Part shown: positions 32,297-43,250 of the stretch, one piece after another
Layout: each line of letters starts with the position of its first letter
How positions within the stretch are numbered: the first letter of the stretch is position 1
From: Aphrocallistes beatrix
Taxonomy: Eukaryota; Porifera; Hexactinellida; Sceptrulophora; Aphrocallistidae
Length of the DNA: 64,000 nt
NCBI GenBank assembly: GCA_963281255.1
Contig: OY725496.1
Location: forward strand, 620,001-684,000
Reading direction: 5' to 3'
Notes under the pieces: generated by a model
Database searches by the model: none
What the model saw: the letters and a program-made list of their open reading frames with translations, nothing else
What the model was told of the DNA's origin: nothing
Position numbers and translations under genes: made by a program

Positions 32297-33451
32297 ATGG
32301 AAATTACAACATTAATGCGTGGGGATACGATCTTATTTCTGATAGATTGTATCATTTCTGTTCCACTTATATTCATAACTTCAATTTTGTATATTGTTTG
32401 GAATGTTTACTTTGTTAAGAAAATAATTTTATTTACCAAAGCACGTTCACAAGCACTAGAAAAGGCTAGATATGATATTCTAGGAAATTACAAGCAGTTA
32501 GCTCACAATCACAAGATCGAGGTTGTAAAATATTCCTTTCTTTTAACGATCAACATCGTTGAAGTTCTCGGGTTTATTGCGTACGTGATATCAGTTGTAG
32601 CTTCCTATATCTTCACAGATGACAGACAACCAAGTTTCCCTGATTATGTTCAAGTATCCAATTGTACAAAGAATTTTGTCTCTGGAAGTTCAATGCAAAG
32701 GATTTCTACATTAATTCCCATTATAGGCTTCTGTGAAGCAGCAGGACAGGTCGCTATTCTTCTCACATTGGCTCTCTGTATCTGTCTCATCAAATACTTG
32801 CGTAGTTGCTATTATGACAAAGGAGGAGAATTCAAATGGATATTTTGGTTCATGCTTTTAACATCATTCATCTGCGTCAATATTCTAATATTCAGTGCAG
32901 TGCCTCCACTAATGATTTTCCATCGAATTCTTGAGCCTTTTTTCCAGGTAATCTATTTTGTTTTATTCGTCAGACATGTACGCCTATTCCACCACACATT
33001 GAAGAGACAGACTATCGATTTGAAAATAATCAACAAACCAAAATCAGCAATTCAGACATCAATCAGACTAGTGAGACAGTTTGATGTCATTTCTACACTG
33101 AATAGCATCGCTATTGCATGTTTCATCCTCGCTGATTTCCTGCCACAATATTCATTCGTTGTTTCCATCGCTCTTTACTTTGGTCCCTGTTTCTCAGAAT
33201 ATGCTTATGGGAAAGTATTCTATCAACCTCCACTGGTGGATGCTGATCAAGTGAATAAGCTCAATATGGCAATCATCATTCTATATTGGATTGGCAATAT
33301 CGCTGTTGCTTTCTCATTCATTTGTATATTCTCTCACTACTTTTTCATATCAATCACCCTTTTTGGATCAAAAGTATTGCAGGATCTTAGAATGCGATTT
33401 GGAATTCCAGTTTACAAAACGCCCATAATAAGACAACCACTTTTAAAATAG
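32297..33451 (+). CDS. 7TM-like membrane protein, family member 5
   Basis: 384 residues. ATG 32297 is chosen because it matches the start and length of the near-identical gene at 21085; the frame extends 21 bases upstream without an ATG. All family landmarks are present (ALEKARYDILGNYKQLAHNH, SNCT, KRQTIDLKIINKP, PCFSEYAYG, tail PIIRQPLLK). It is the only family member on the plus strand. Differences from the 21085 protein are about two dozen residues, several in or next to the first extracellular loop. Likely functional, role unknown. Confidence 0.87.
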   Translation: MEITTLMRGDTILFLIDCIISVPLIFITSILYIVWNVYFVKKIILFTKARSQALEKARYDILGNYKQLAHNHKIEVVKYSFLLTINIVEVLGFIAYVISVVASYIFTDDRQPSFPDYVQVSNCTKNFVSGSSMQRISTLIPIIGFCEAAGQVAILLTLALCICLIKYLRSCYYDKGGEFKWIFWFMLLTSFICVNILIFSAVPPLMIFHRILEPFFQVIYFVLFVRHVRLFHHTLKRQTIDLKIINKPKSAIQTSIRLVRQFDVISTLNSIAIACFILADFLPQYSFVVSIALYFGPCFSEYAYGKVFYQPPLVDADQVNKLNMAIIILYWIGNIAVAFSFICIFSHYFFISITLFGSKVLQDLRMRFGIPVYKTPIIRQPLLK

Positions 33452-33648
33452 ATATTATAATGATCATTATGTGAACTCTTTACCATGTATTGTAAGTGTG
33501 ATAAGTGAAAAAGCCATTGAATATATTACTATATCACTTGAATTCATAGGGTCTTCGATATACTGTACAGTTAGCCAAGTTACATTAAATTTGGACCAGG
33601 AATTTGCTAACTCATTTCCGGTTAAGTTAATTTGGGCGGGAACCAAAA

Positions 33649-34300
33649 GTTCTGGGTACGAAACTGTTGCGTAGATACGTGAGATTCTTATACTGCATAA
33701 CCATGGATGGTTTAGTAGCGTAGAATCGGCACTTGAAAATTTACATTGATACGGTATCTAAAATTATTCTAACATGTGAAGGTTGCATCTAAAATTATTC
33801 TAACAAGTGAAAGCTCGGAAAATTCTAGCAAACGAAAGCTCCAAAATTATAACAAATGGAGGCGCCTCTTCCGTAGAATCGTGATATTTTGTTTCACTAA
33901 CTCAAATGACCTTGTGGTTCAATCTATTTCAACATAACTTGATTAACATCACCACCAAATTGTGGCACACGACACAATTTAATGGTACGCGACACAAATG
34001 ATCATGGTAAAACCTCATATGGACCATAAATACAAAATAAATTTGCCATAGTAAATTATGTTGTGTGCCACTAAATTGTGTTGCGTGCCACTAAATTATG
34101 TCGTGTGACATCAGATTGTGTCGTGTGCCACAATTTAATGGTGATGGTTATCAAGTTACGATGAAATAGATTGAACCACTAAGCCATTTGAGTAAGCGAA
34201 AAAGGATACTCTCAGGATTCTAAGCTACAAAACCATCCATGGTTATGTAGTATAAGAATCTCACGGATCTAAGATCTCACGAAACTACGTACCAGAACTA
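33649..34300. mobile_element. Fold-back element with nested inverted arms
   Basis: Outer arms 33649-33726 and 34215-34300 are imperfect inverted copies (ATAACCATGGATGGTTT shared). A second inverted pair lies at 33896-33983 and 34113-34200. The centre repeats TGTGCCACTAAATT. No coding capacity. Confidence 0.65.
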
Positions 34301-34993
34301 TAAACACGATTAAGTTATTAATTAAAATAAAAAACGTAGCCCTTATAGATTTTACTTGAGATAAGCCTAAACACTCAAAGATAATGTCTGATTGATTTCA
34401 TTGCCTAGACAAGAAAAACGACCAAGACAAAAAATGCTTTGTTTACATTTTGGTTTTGTCTTTGATTCATTTATAAAATCACTAAGACAGTCTAAGATTT
34501 AATATAGCGAATTAATGAACCCTGTCTATAGTTTTCCAAATGATTTTTTGCTGAGACTAGAAATTGGCAATTGCCACATTGTCCTAATTTACGAATTAAA
34601 TATATTTCAAGATAAACAATACTGACTTTATCCTTATGGCCTATTATCTTAAGCAGAATCTTCTTTTCAAATATTTCAATGTAACATGCTTAAAATTTGT
34701 ATTTTTCATGCTATTTTGAATGTTTATAATAATAAAAAACTGAAAATATTCTATAAAATCAAGGCTGTAGACACCAGGTGTGACACCAGGTGTGAATACA
34801 AGAAAGCTTATTATAATGAAATATACACAAAAATGGAAATTAAAAAAACAAAGAATAAAAATTAGTTGTTTGATTCACATGCATAAGCACAGAAAGCCTT
34901 TGCCAAGTAGCTGCTATTGTAAACTGTATTGATTGAAGTACGACACACATACTTGTGCACACGTGGGTGACTCTTAGCTTCATAGGTGTTGAC
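34301..34993. other. Intergenic, no gene
   Basis: AT-rich. A small tandem GACACCAGGTGT pair lies near 34770. No exon or bounded element recognised. Confidence 0.4.
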
Positions 34994-36154
34994 CTAAGGT
35001 AAAAAAGGCTGGTTTAGCGAACTGTATCGAAATTGAATCCCAATTCCAAATCGAATTTTCAGATCTCTCCACAGCTTTGCTCCAAACACGAGGCAAGTTA
35101 CCAAAAAGTAATGCGTGCATATGCACATTGATCCAATGGCAACAAGGATATTGGCTAACCACCCAACAATAACTGTTGCTTTAGTAAGCATCTCAACTTC
35201 ACTTACGGTGATGAGGAGTGGTTGAAAATATGATTTTCCGTGTGCATATTCTGAGAAACAAGGTGTCAAGGAGAATATTACCTCAAAAACGAATAAGTAT
35301 TGAGCTGCAAATTCGCCAATTATGAAACATGCAATTCCGACGCAGTTCAATGAAGAGATCAATGCAAATTGATTGGTTATCCCCTTTGAAGCCTGAATGG
35401 TTCTATTTTCACTGCAAATTATTCTTAAGTCAAGTGTTTGCCTTTTCAACGTGCGATAGAACATGAATATATTTTTCACGAGGAAATAGAAATATATCAG
35501 TTGGACAAAAGGCTCTATGATAAGTTGAAAGAGGAATAACTGAGGGACTAATCTGAATACCAGAAAGATGGTGCAAAGAAATGAAGTGAAGATAAGAAAG
35601 CGAATGATCCAGCGAAAGTTCCCTCTAATATCATAATAATTATTATGCAAGAATTTGATGAGACAGATGCAGAGAGTCATTGATAATAACAACCCAATTT
35701 GCCCGATTACAACACATAGACCAGTCGGCCATTCAATCGAAGAAAGAGTCTGTAAAGTTTTTACTTTGAAATAATTCCTCGTACAGTTTGAAATTTCACC
35801 AGTTCGGGGGAATTGTAGAGTATTGTTATGTCGAAATTCAAAATATGATCCGATATCCGCTATACCATACAGTACCACTGCTACTCCTTCAATGGAATTA
35901 ACTGCCAATAGAAATGAGTATTTGACAATTTCAACTTTGTGACTGTCAGCTAATTTGGAGAAATTCTCTAGAATATCGTTCCTAGACCTTTCTAAAGCAA
36001 ATGATCTTTTCCTGATAAAGAAGCGAATCCTTTTTATACAGAAAACAGTCCAGAGAAGATATAGAACAGTTACAACAAATATAAATGGACAAAGAAAGGC
36101 GATTTCTACCTGATAAGCAATGCTATCATATTGGAATATATTTATGTGGAACAT
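34994..36154 (-). CDS. 7TM-like membrane protein, family member 6 (divergent)
   Basis: 386 residues from ATG 36154. Same seven-helix plan and landmarks, but the most divergent member: ALERSRNDILENFSKLADSH in the first cytoplasmic loop, SNCT in the extracellular loop, KRQTLDLRIICSE in the third cytoplasmic loop, PCFSEYAHG before TM7 and a weakened tail SSLNQPFLP. It shows which residues are constrained across the family: the SNC-T/S sequon, PCF-S/T-EYA and the basic loop TLKRQT. Likely an older paralog; function unknown. Confidence 0.83.
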   Translation of the reverse strand: MFHINIFQYDSIAYQVEIAFLCPFIFVVTVLYLLWTVFCIKRIRFFIRKRSFALERSRNDILENFSKLADSHKVEIVKYSFLLAVNSIEGVAVVLYGIADIGSYFEFRHNNTLQFPRTGEISNCTRNYFKVKTLQTLSSIEWPTGLCVVIGQIGLLLSMTLCICLIKFLHNNYYDIRGNFRWIIRFLIFTSFLCTIFLVFRLVPQLFLFQLIIEPFVQLIYFYFLVKNIFMFYRTLKRQTLDLRIICSENRTIQASKGITNQFALISSLNCVGIACFIIGEFAAQYLFVFEVIFSLTPCFSEYAHGKSYFQPLLITVSEVEMLTKATVIVGWLANILVAIGSMCICTHYFLVTCLVFGAKLWRDLKIRFGIGIQFRYSSLNQPFLP

Positions 36155-36872
36155 TTTGATGATTTATATGACTATAACTCGCTGTATCTCAGTATTTATA
36201 AACTTTGAGAAGAGCATAGAACTTTCTACTTTTGGAACTTTTCCCTAAATTAATTTACCGCTGAAAAGCTTTAACTCATAAAATAAGATAAATTAAGTAA
36301 TTAAGATTCTGATGTAACAGCTTCAAATGATTGCAAACTACCGAAATATATTTTTTTTGTAATTTTATTTTGACGCGATATGTGATACAATAGATTGGGT
36401 TAGAACAATATTTAAATTTAAGAATCATAAAGTTATACTGGTTACGGTTCAGGGACAAATAAAGTTTGCAAAGTATTTATAATCTTTTTAATCTAATCAT
36501 ATATACTTGCAATATCTCCTCTCAAAGCAATTACGTAATATGATATACAGTAATAATGTAATAACTCATTTAGTATTGGATATTATGGAATTGTAATCAC
36601 ATATACGAATAATACTTCTTTAATGCTAAATCCCAAATCTTAATTGCAGTTTTTCAATGTATCTAATTATTACATCAGATTTTTTGTCTAATTGATTTCA
36701 TAGCCTACGCAGCAAAAAACGACGGACAAAAAACTATTTTGTAAGAGTTGCTACCAATAAAACAATGCTTACAGAGGCATAGCGATAAAAAACGATGGAC
36801 AAAGAATAGTGGAAATAATTTAAAATAAAGCCATAGCCTAGAGGTAGTAGCGTATCCAAGGGGGGTCCAGGG
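36155..36872. other. Upstream of 7TM gene 6, no gene
   Basis: AT-rich. AAAACGACGGACAAAAA-like words repeat at about 36715 and 36788. Nothing else recognised. Confidence 0.35.
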
Positions 36873-37175
36873 CAGAGTTGCACGCGGGACGCGGGCCGAC
36901 TTTTCTTATAGACCCGCGGGTCGTGTGGGCCGAATATAATAGTTTGCGAGCCAGTGATCCGGAAATCTTGGCAAAACTCCCCACGATGACAACCGAGACG
37001 ATGTTTTTAATTGTCATACCAATTAAGGAATACTTACGTAAATGGAACTTCGTTAGTTTCCTTTTATTTGTGTTTGCAGAAACTCACTCCCATAAAAGGA
37101 TTCCCTTAGTGTCTCTCTATAGTTAGTAACTTACAAAGCGCGCCAAAATATTTATGCGGGCTTCTTGCGGGCCGA
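36873..37175. mobile_element. Truncated, inverted copy of the 26071 hAT-like element
   Basis: Starts CAGAGTTGCACGCGG and follows the reverse complement of 26071-26396, but stops before the other terminal repeat, so one end is missing. Confidence 0.75.
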
Positions 37176-39335
37176 ATAAATTATTAAGATAAATTAGTCA
37201 AAATTATTGCTCCATAGATAGTTGGAAAGCTATAGATCCATATTTCAACGTCTAAGGTTGGAAATTTCTATGAGGAGCAAGCCCCCAGACCCCCTTATTT
37301 GCTTGCTTCGCTCGCTCAGGGCCCCCAGTCCAAAATCTTCGATACACCCGTGCATTAATGCTGGTATTCCCATTCTAGGAAAGTCGAATTCAAGTTTCCC
37401 CCCTTTCCCTAAATTAAAATATCTGGATCCACCACTGCCCACAGCCTACGCCTATGAGAGAGATTTCAGCTAAATATTCCTTCTTGAACCACCGCTAAAA
37501 TTATTTATCTACACTGTAAAATGCAAATATACATTTTTTGACTAACTTTACACATCTACATTTTGAAGAAATGGCTATCCTCCTTGAAAGCGTTCAAATT
37601 CAGTGAGAATTTATTATTCTCCAAACAAATAGATCGCTGTAGCATTCACATTTCTCAACAAATTAAAAGATTACCTAGACTTTGTTTATGTCGACATTAC
37701 TGTTCACTAAAACAGCCAAATGATTAGCAGAAATTTTAATCTGCTTAGTAGAACTGTATGCGTAGAATGGTATTATTGTGTCTACTTTCATAATTCCCCC
37801 CTAAAATTTTTAAAACATTATTAATCTTCTTACTTTCTATAAGAGAATCATGATATTGACAACTTTCTAAAAGCATTTGCATATGATTACAGTTGTTGGA
37901 TTTTAGTGGGGACATTTTGGGGACATTTGGTGTTGAAGAATTTCAATGTTAATTTTTTTTACCTTATTAGAATGGCGAAACATAGTTGTCTTTTTATCAC
38001 TTCGTTGTTATAACAGGAATTTGAAACCAGCATTTGAATAAGGTAATTTAGATTACGTAAACTCAACACAACTATGGTGGAATTCTATTTAGATTTTGCA
38101 TTAATAATGTTCACCTAGAAACTAAGATTTTGTATTAATAATGTTCCTCTACAAACTTCGCGTATTAGCAATCTTTTCGTATACAAATTCCAGATTGTTA
38201 ATAAGCAAATTCCACTGTAGTTGCTTCTAAGATATGAACCTAATTATAAAAACAGCTCACTAGACTCTCATTTCCATTAATGCATAGAATCATATCACAT
38301 TGATGGAGTCTCTTATAATTACAATTTTATATGAAAGTAGAGCTATATCCATAGTATCTGACAAAGTGAGGATTGTGAGCCTGGAGATATACTGTGGATT
38401 CTTAACGATGAACAAAAAAAAAGGTACTTCAGAAAGACTCATGTGTGCTGTGTGGTTGAAATGTCCAACTATCCTAGAAAGGAAGGGATTCTAAATTAGT
38501 CATAAAGCATTTTCAGTATTGTGCGAAATAATGAATATTTTTAGTGAGATGATAATCCAGTTTTTTACCTATTCTCCAGGAATGTCTAGTTGTTGTTATG
38601 AAAAAGGATAAAATGCCCAGCTTTTTTGTCTGAGAACCCTAGCATAATAATCAAGTTTGAAACCGATTGAACAGAATATCAGTATTCATGATTAGTTCCC
38701 TAACCCAATACAAATACTGATATTATTCGGGTACTTCATAAATTCTAATACTGTACGGCTGAAATAAATAATCTTTAATAGAGGACTGTGAATGGTTATA
38801 GTACTGTATGTTGATATATTTTATAGATAGTGACTGGATATGATAGGGAAATTAATTAGAAAATACATAATAACTAAGGTTGAAACCGATTAAACAGGAT
38901 AAAATATTCATGAATACGAATACTGTTTTCGGTTACTACAACCGAATGCGAATAGTGATATTTGGTTCCCAACCGAATATCAACTATTTGCCAAATAGTA
39001 TTTGATCTAACTGAATATTGAACTATTCGAGTACAACCTTAATAATAACATATCCATATTCTCACACGTTTACGTAAACTTATTATTACTGCTTTAATGA
39101 GCTGCACTATCACTGATGTGACCAACATTTTTTCACAATTTCCATAGTAGACCTGACTCCACATAAACACATATTATTGTAAACCTACTATATTATCCCC
39201 AGTTCCTTGATCAAGACATACTGAGTGTAGAGTAATATTAAACTTACTATGATAGTCTTATAAGCTAACTCGATAAGCAATTGATTAATGTGAAATATTA
39301 ATTAAATCTTGCTTAGTTGTGTGATAATAATAATA
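37176..39335. other. Intergenic, no gene; upstream of NHL paralog 2
   Basis: 37720-37810 resembles 25535-25600 (GCTTAGTAGAACT). 38670-39030 holds repeated GAATACGAATACTG-like words. 39085-39165 (ATGAGCTGCACTATCACTG) is paralogous to 48330-48405 upstream of NHL paralog 3 and may be shared promoter DNA. Confidence 0.45.
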
Positions 39336-39360
39336 ATAATAATTGAGTTCTATTGAGTGA
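39336..39360 (+). promoter_or_regulatory. Conserved leader before NHL paralog 2
   Basis: TTGAGTTCTATTGAGTGA immediately precedes the ATG, identical to the leaders at 1652 and 48580. Confidence 0.55.
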
Positions 39361-40575
39361 ATGGCTACGCGTGAAGGTATTGGAGGAGGTTTGGAGGGAT
39401 TGGATCGGTTCGATGCTTTGACACAGGAAATAGAAGAGAAGTTCTCTCACTTCCATTCTCTCCTCGAAACACGAAGAGTGTCTCTTCTTGAGAGAGTGAA
39501 GAAGATGAGAGAACTCTACCAGCAACATCAGGAACTGTCCGAAGGAATAAACCAATTGGAAGAGATCAGAAGAGCAACCAACGAAGTACTGAAGATTAAT
39601 TTGGCTGCAAGAAACAAAGAAAACGTAGTTAAAACGTGGGATGATGACATTAAAGAGTTGACTGAGAAAAAAGCGGATTTAGATCAAGTTTCTACTCTAA
39701 AGTTTGTCGTAAATAGTGAAGAGTTTTCTGATTGTGTAAAGAGAATGCATTTGAGAGAAATAGAAGCAGTGGAGTATTGCAAGAGAAGAGAACCTCTTGT
39801 CATGAAGGGGAAGGTAGGACACGGCGAAGGAGAAGTTATTGATCCACTATGTATATTTATTGACGATACGAGTAACGAAGTGTTTGTTGTTGATTCCTAT
39901 AAGAAGTTAGTATATGTATACTCTTCTGAAGGAGATTTTATTAGAAAATTTGGAGAAAAACAGTTGATTAGACCTTATAGTGTCTGTCTATCTGGAGAAT
40001 TCCTATTTGTCTCAAGTTAATCGAGTTCAGTAATTTCCAAGTTTGCTAAAACTGGAGAGTTTGTGAAGAGTACTAGCTTAGAAGGTGAGAATGTTATTCA
40101 GCTTAATAGTCCAAGAGGTCTGTGCGTACATAATGAATTTGTGTATATTTGTAATAATGGACATAACAGAATCGAAGTGTTGAAACTAGATCTGACATTT
40201 GTCAAGAATTTCGGAAAAGACAAACTAGAATATCCAGAAGATATCAAACTATTCAAAAATCAGATATTTGTTCTCGTTAAGCTTAATAGTACAATTCATA
40301 CATTCAATACAGAACACAATTATCTCCGTTCTATCCATTTCACAGGACTACAGAGTCAGATATCTAACGCTTACTTTTTCACAATTGACAATAAGAGTAA
40401 CTTTATAGTTAGTGACAGAGAAGCTGGTTGTTTGAAAGTATTCAATCCTTCAGGAGAATGTGTAGAGACACTAGGAGAAGGATTTCTATCTCTACCTCAA
40501 GGTGTCGCTATGGAAAATCAACAGCGTATTTTCGTTATTAGCAATTCAAGTTACAATTGTCTTCAAACTTATTAA
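39361..40575 (+). pseudogene. Coiled-coil/NHL-repeat protein, paralog 2, interrupted by one stop
   Basis: A 404-codon homolog of the genes at 437 and 48581. The frame is intact except for TAA at 40018-40020 (codon 220), where the 48581 paralog has ATA (Ile). Upstream, the coiled coil and the first two blades remain (219 residues); downstream, four blades continue in the same frame. One stop with no other damage means very recent inactivation, a segregating null allele, readthrough, RNA editing or a sequence error. A truncated product would lack most of the propeller. Confidence 0.85.
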
Positions 40576-40918
40576 CCTATTCCGTATTTCCTAAGTTATT
40601 CCTAAATGTTTTTGTATGAATATTTTATTTATGATGTAACCCAGAACATGAATTTGGATTGTAACGTATGAAATTATTATTAGACTTAACTTTATTATTT
40701 TACATTTTCAACATTAACCGACTTCTATACATTAAACATGTTCACATGAATTCAAGAGATATGCACTGAAACTTGTCCACTGCCATCCAATCAACTTGCA
40801 CAAATGACAGTTATGTACTTGTGGTCATTATGCAGATGTTAATTGTAATAAGGAAGTAGGCGACGGGATTGTTTATATGGCGGCTGTTATAGCAGATTCC
40901 ACTGCACATTTTCTACAT
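40576..40918. other. 3' flank of NHL paralog 2
   Basis: AT-rich; no further feature recognised. Confidence 0.35.
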
Positions 40919-42140
40919 TAACAAGCACGCTTCGCTTGCTTGCGCTGCACGGCTGGCGGACACTTTGTGTCCGCCGGAGGCGCCCTTTGGGCGCCTGTGG
41001 TCACCATTGATTAATTATATTGGAGATAGCATCTCTAAATACGTCTGTCATAATGCTAAAATCGATATCGCACGAAAAATCACCAAATTTGTCAATTTTA
41101 AAAATTTTGATGCGTAATAATGACATCATAACAAAGTGATGAGTCTTCATTTTTAGTGCAGCTCCTATAGGGAGATGCCCTTATGGCATGGACGGAGTAT
41201 CTCGTCCGTCCGTATATGTGTATGTATGTATGTGTGTATGTCCGTACGCGCGCTACTGCGAAATCTAACAGTCCGAATTTTACCAAATTTCGCATGTAGG
41301 ATCTCTTTATGGTGTAGATGTGCACCGTCAACATTTTTTTCGCAAAATCTAATCACTTCCGGTTTTTATGAGTATATATTCATATTTTAACACCTCCACT
41401 GCAAAGCTTTGTTTAAAGATATAAGTAAGATCTCAACGGCTAATATGGGATATTTTAATATGTAGATTCCGATTTTAACACTTTGAAAGTAATAATGTGA
41501 ATATTTTATGAGTTTTTAACATATGTATATATACATATTTTCACACCTTTCGAAAAAATATTATTTTGAGTTAAAAGCGAGTTCTCAACGGCCAATATAG
41601 GATATTTTAATGTGTAGATTCCGATTTTAACACTTTGGAAGTGGTCATCTAAGTATTTTATGAGTTTTTAACATATGTATATATACATATTTTCACACCT
41701 TTTTAAAAAAACTTATTTTGAGCTAAAAGCTAGCTCTCAATGGCAAATATAGGGTATTTTAATGTAGATTCCAAATTTCACACTTAGAATGCCGTAAGAT
41801 TAGTAATTCACGATGTAATCCGATATTTATATTACATGTTCCTTCGAGTCACTTCCTGGAGCTGCACTATCGGTCTGTCGACCGACATTTTTTAATAATA
41901 GTTGGGTCTTATGTGAGATATATTAATGTACATAATCTATTAAAATTTCAGCCTTCTATCTCCTATAATGGCTGAGTTAGGCTCGAATAACTGTTGCTTA
42001 ACTTTTTAAAATGTGACAATGACGTCATAATCATAATTCCATGATGAGTCGACATTTTCGTCTGAGCTCAGAACTTAGTGGAGCTATAGCTAAAAGACTC
42101 CCACATACAAAAATCAGCTTTCTGCACCCTGCAGTTTCTT
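40919..42140 (+). repeat. CRE/AP-1 repeat, copy b, split by a nested insertion
   Basis: The head (40919-41000) has two perfect short hairpins, GGCGGACACTTTGTGTCCGCC in outline and GGCGCCCTTTGGGCGCC. The body continues to 41154, is interrupted by 41155-41868, and resumes to 42140 with TGACGTCA near 42020. Confidence 0.75.
41155..41868. mobile_element. Nested element with AGTGCAGCTCC ends and 152-bp tandem repeats
   Basis: Inverted ends AGTGCAGCTCC (41155-41165) and GGAGCTGCACT (41858-41868). The interior has about three tandem copies of a ~152-bp unit (starting near 41370, 41521 and 41673, each with ATATGTATATATACATA or a variant). No coding region. Confidence 0.65.
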
Positions 42141-42262
42141 CAATCATGAATGGAGTTATAGTTATAGAGGGTTATAGGAGTCTCCAAAACGGACACCACA
42201 CTTCGTGGAACCATCTATGTATATAATCACAAGTTGTTATAAAGAACTAATTAGATTTGAGA

Positions 42263-42360
42263 CTGTATATTTTGATCAGAAATGTAGAATTTCAATACTA
42301 ATTACTACAAATTCCACATTTCTGATCAAAGTTCTACATTGGTTTTCTGATCAAAATAGA
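42263..42360. mobile_element. Palindromic MITE CTGTATATTTTGATCAGAAA, copy 1
   Basis: Same family as 51547-51649. The right end is degraded. It lies directly before the eIF3a start codon and may form part of its 5' UTR. Confidence 0.6.
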
Positions 42361-42372
42361 TTTATATTTGTG

Positions 42373-42768
42373 ATGTCCAAAACTCCGTTTCAAGGGAAAC
42401 CAGAGTCAGCTATAAAGCGAGCTGATGAGTTCATCGAGGTAGACAAGCACGATGATGCTCTCAAAGTCCTCTTCGATGCACTCAGAAACAAACGCCACAG
42501 AGACAAAGTGAACGAGCAGGGATTAGTAATCACCAAATTCTGTCAGCTCTGTGTAGAGCATCAGAAGACCACCTACGCGAAAGACGGACTCTACCAGTAT
42601 AGAGTTATCTGCTCACAGAACTTGATCTTGTTTCATGGTGCAGTTGAACGGTTTCTGTCGTTTGCGGCTGATAGGTTAGCTACAATGCATAATTCTCTGT
42701 TTGAGTCTCGGACAGCTTTCCAGAAGTATGTGCAGACTGATCTGGTGGATATTGTTCCTGTCATGCAG
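42373..42768 (+). CDS. EIF3A: eIF3a N-terminal exon (partial gene)
   Basis: 132 codons from ATG 42373 to a consensus donor CAG|GTCAGT at 42768/42769, phase 0. The peptide matches the N-terminus of translation initiation factor eIF3 subunit a: PESAIKRADEFIEV, KHRDK-like helices, LCVEHQKTTYAKDGLYQYRVIC, then the helix leading into the PCI region. eIF3a is the scaffold of the eIF3 complex on the 40S ribosome and is normally over 1000 residues. No further eIF3a exon was recognised downstream, where a minisatellite and a transposon follow. Either a long first intron extends past them or this is an orphan exon left by duplication or insertion. Past the donor the frame runs only to a stop at 42795. 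Confidence 0.75.
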
Positions 42769-42834
42769 GTCAGTTCTAGGAATTATTCAGAATAATATGG
42801 TCTGTTTCTTTCTGTTTACAATATTATTTCAATC

Positions 42835-43250
42835 CATAGCCTATTGTATTTAAGGCCTCGCAGTAACTTGCGGATTTGGGACTAGGGATGCGGTAGAATA
42901 TGGTTGAACTAATACACGAGCTGCCTTAAATTATTTACAAAGCACAATTTAGCTTAGGAATGTATTACCTGCATATATAGATATGGTGTCAAAGTACTCA
43001 TGTCATTTGTTAAAATTTTGATTAGTCACCATATGGTTGCACAATAAGCTATATTTGTGACAAATTTGACGAATTTCAGAGGCCGTTTAGGGGCACTTCT
43101 AGGTGTTTTTACTATAATATTTTTTGCATAGAACTGAGATGTGAATGAGTTAATACGAAACATTTGGATTTTTTTCATGGAATATTGGTAAATTCCAGTG
43201 TTGCTATGGAAAGGTGTTTTGGTCAGTTGGGGTTATATCTTGAAAACTGC
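42835..43250 (+). repeat. GTTGCTATGGAAAC repeat, second copy
   Basis: Reverse complement relationship with 15690-16085. Lies in the putative eIF3a first intron. No coding potential. Confidence 0.6.

Noticed and set aside
42205..42372. N-terminal extension of the eIF3a frame
   Set aside because: It lies in a palindromic MITE and the eIF3a homology starts at ATG 42373.
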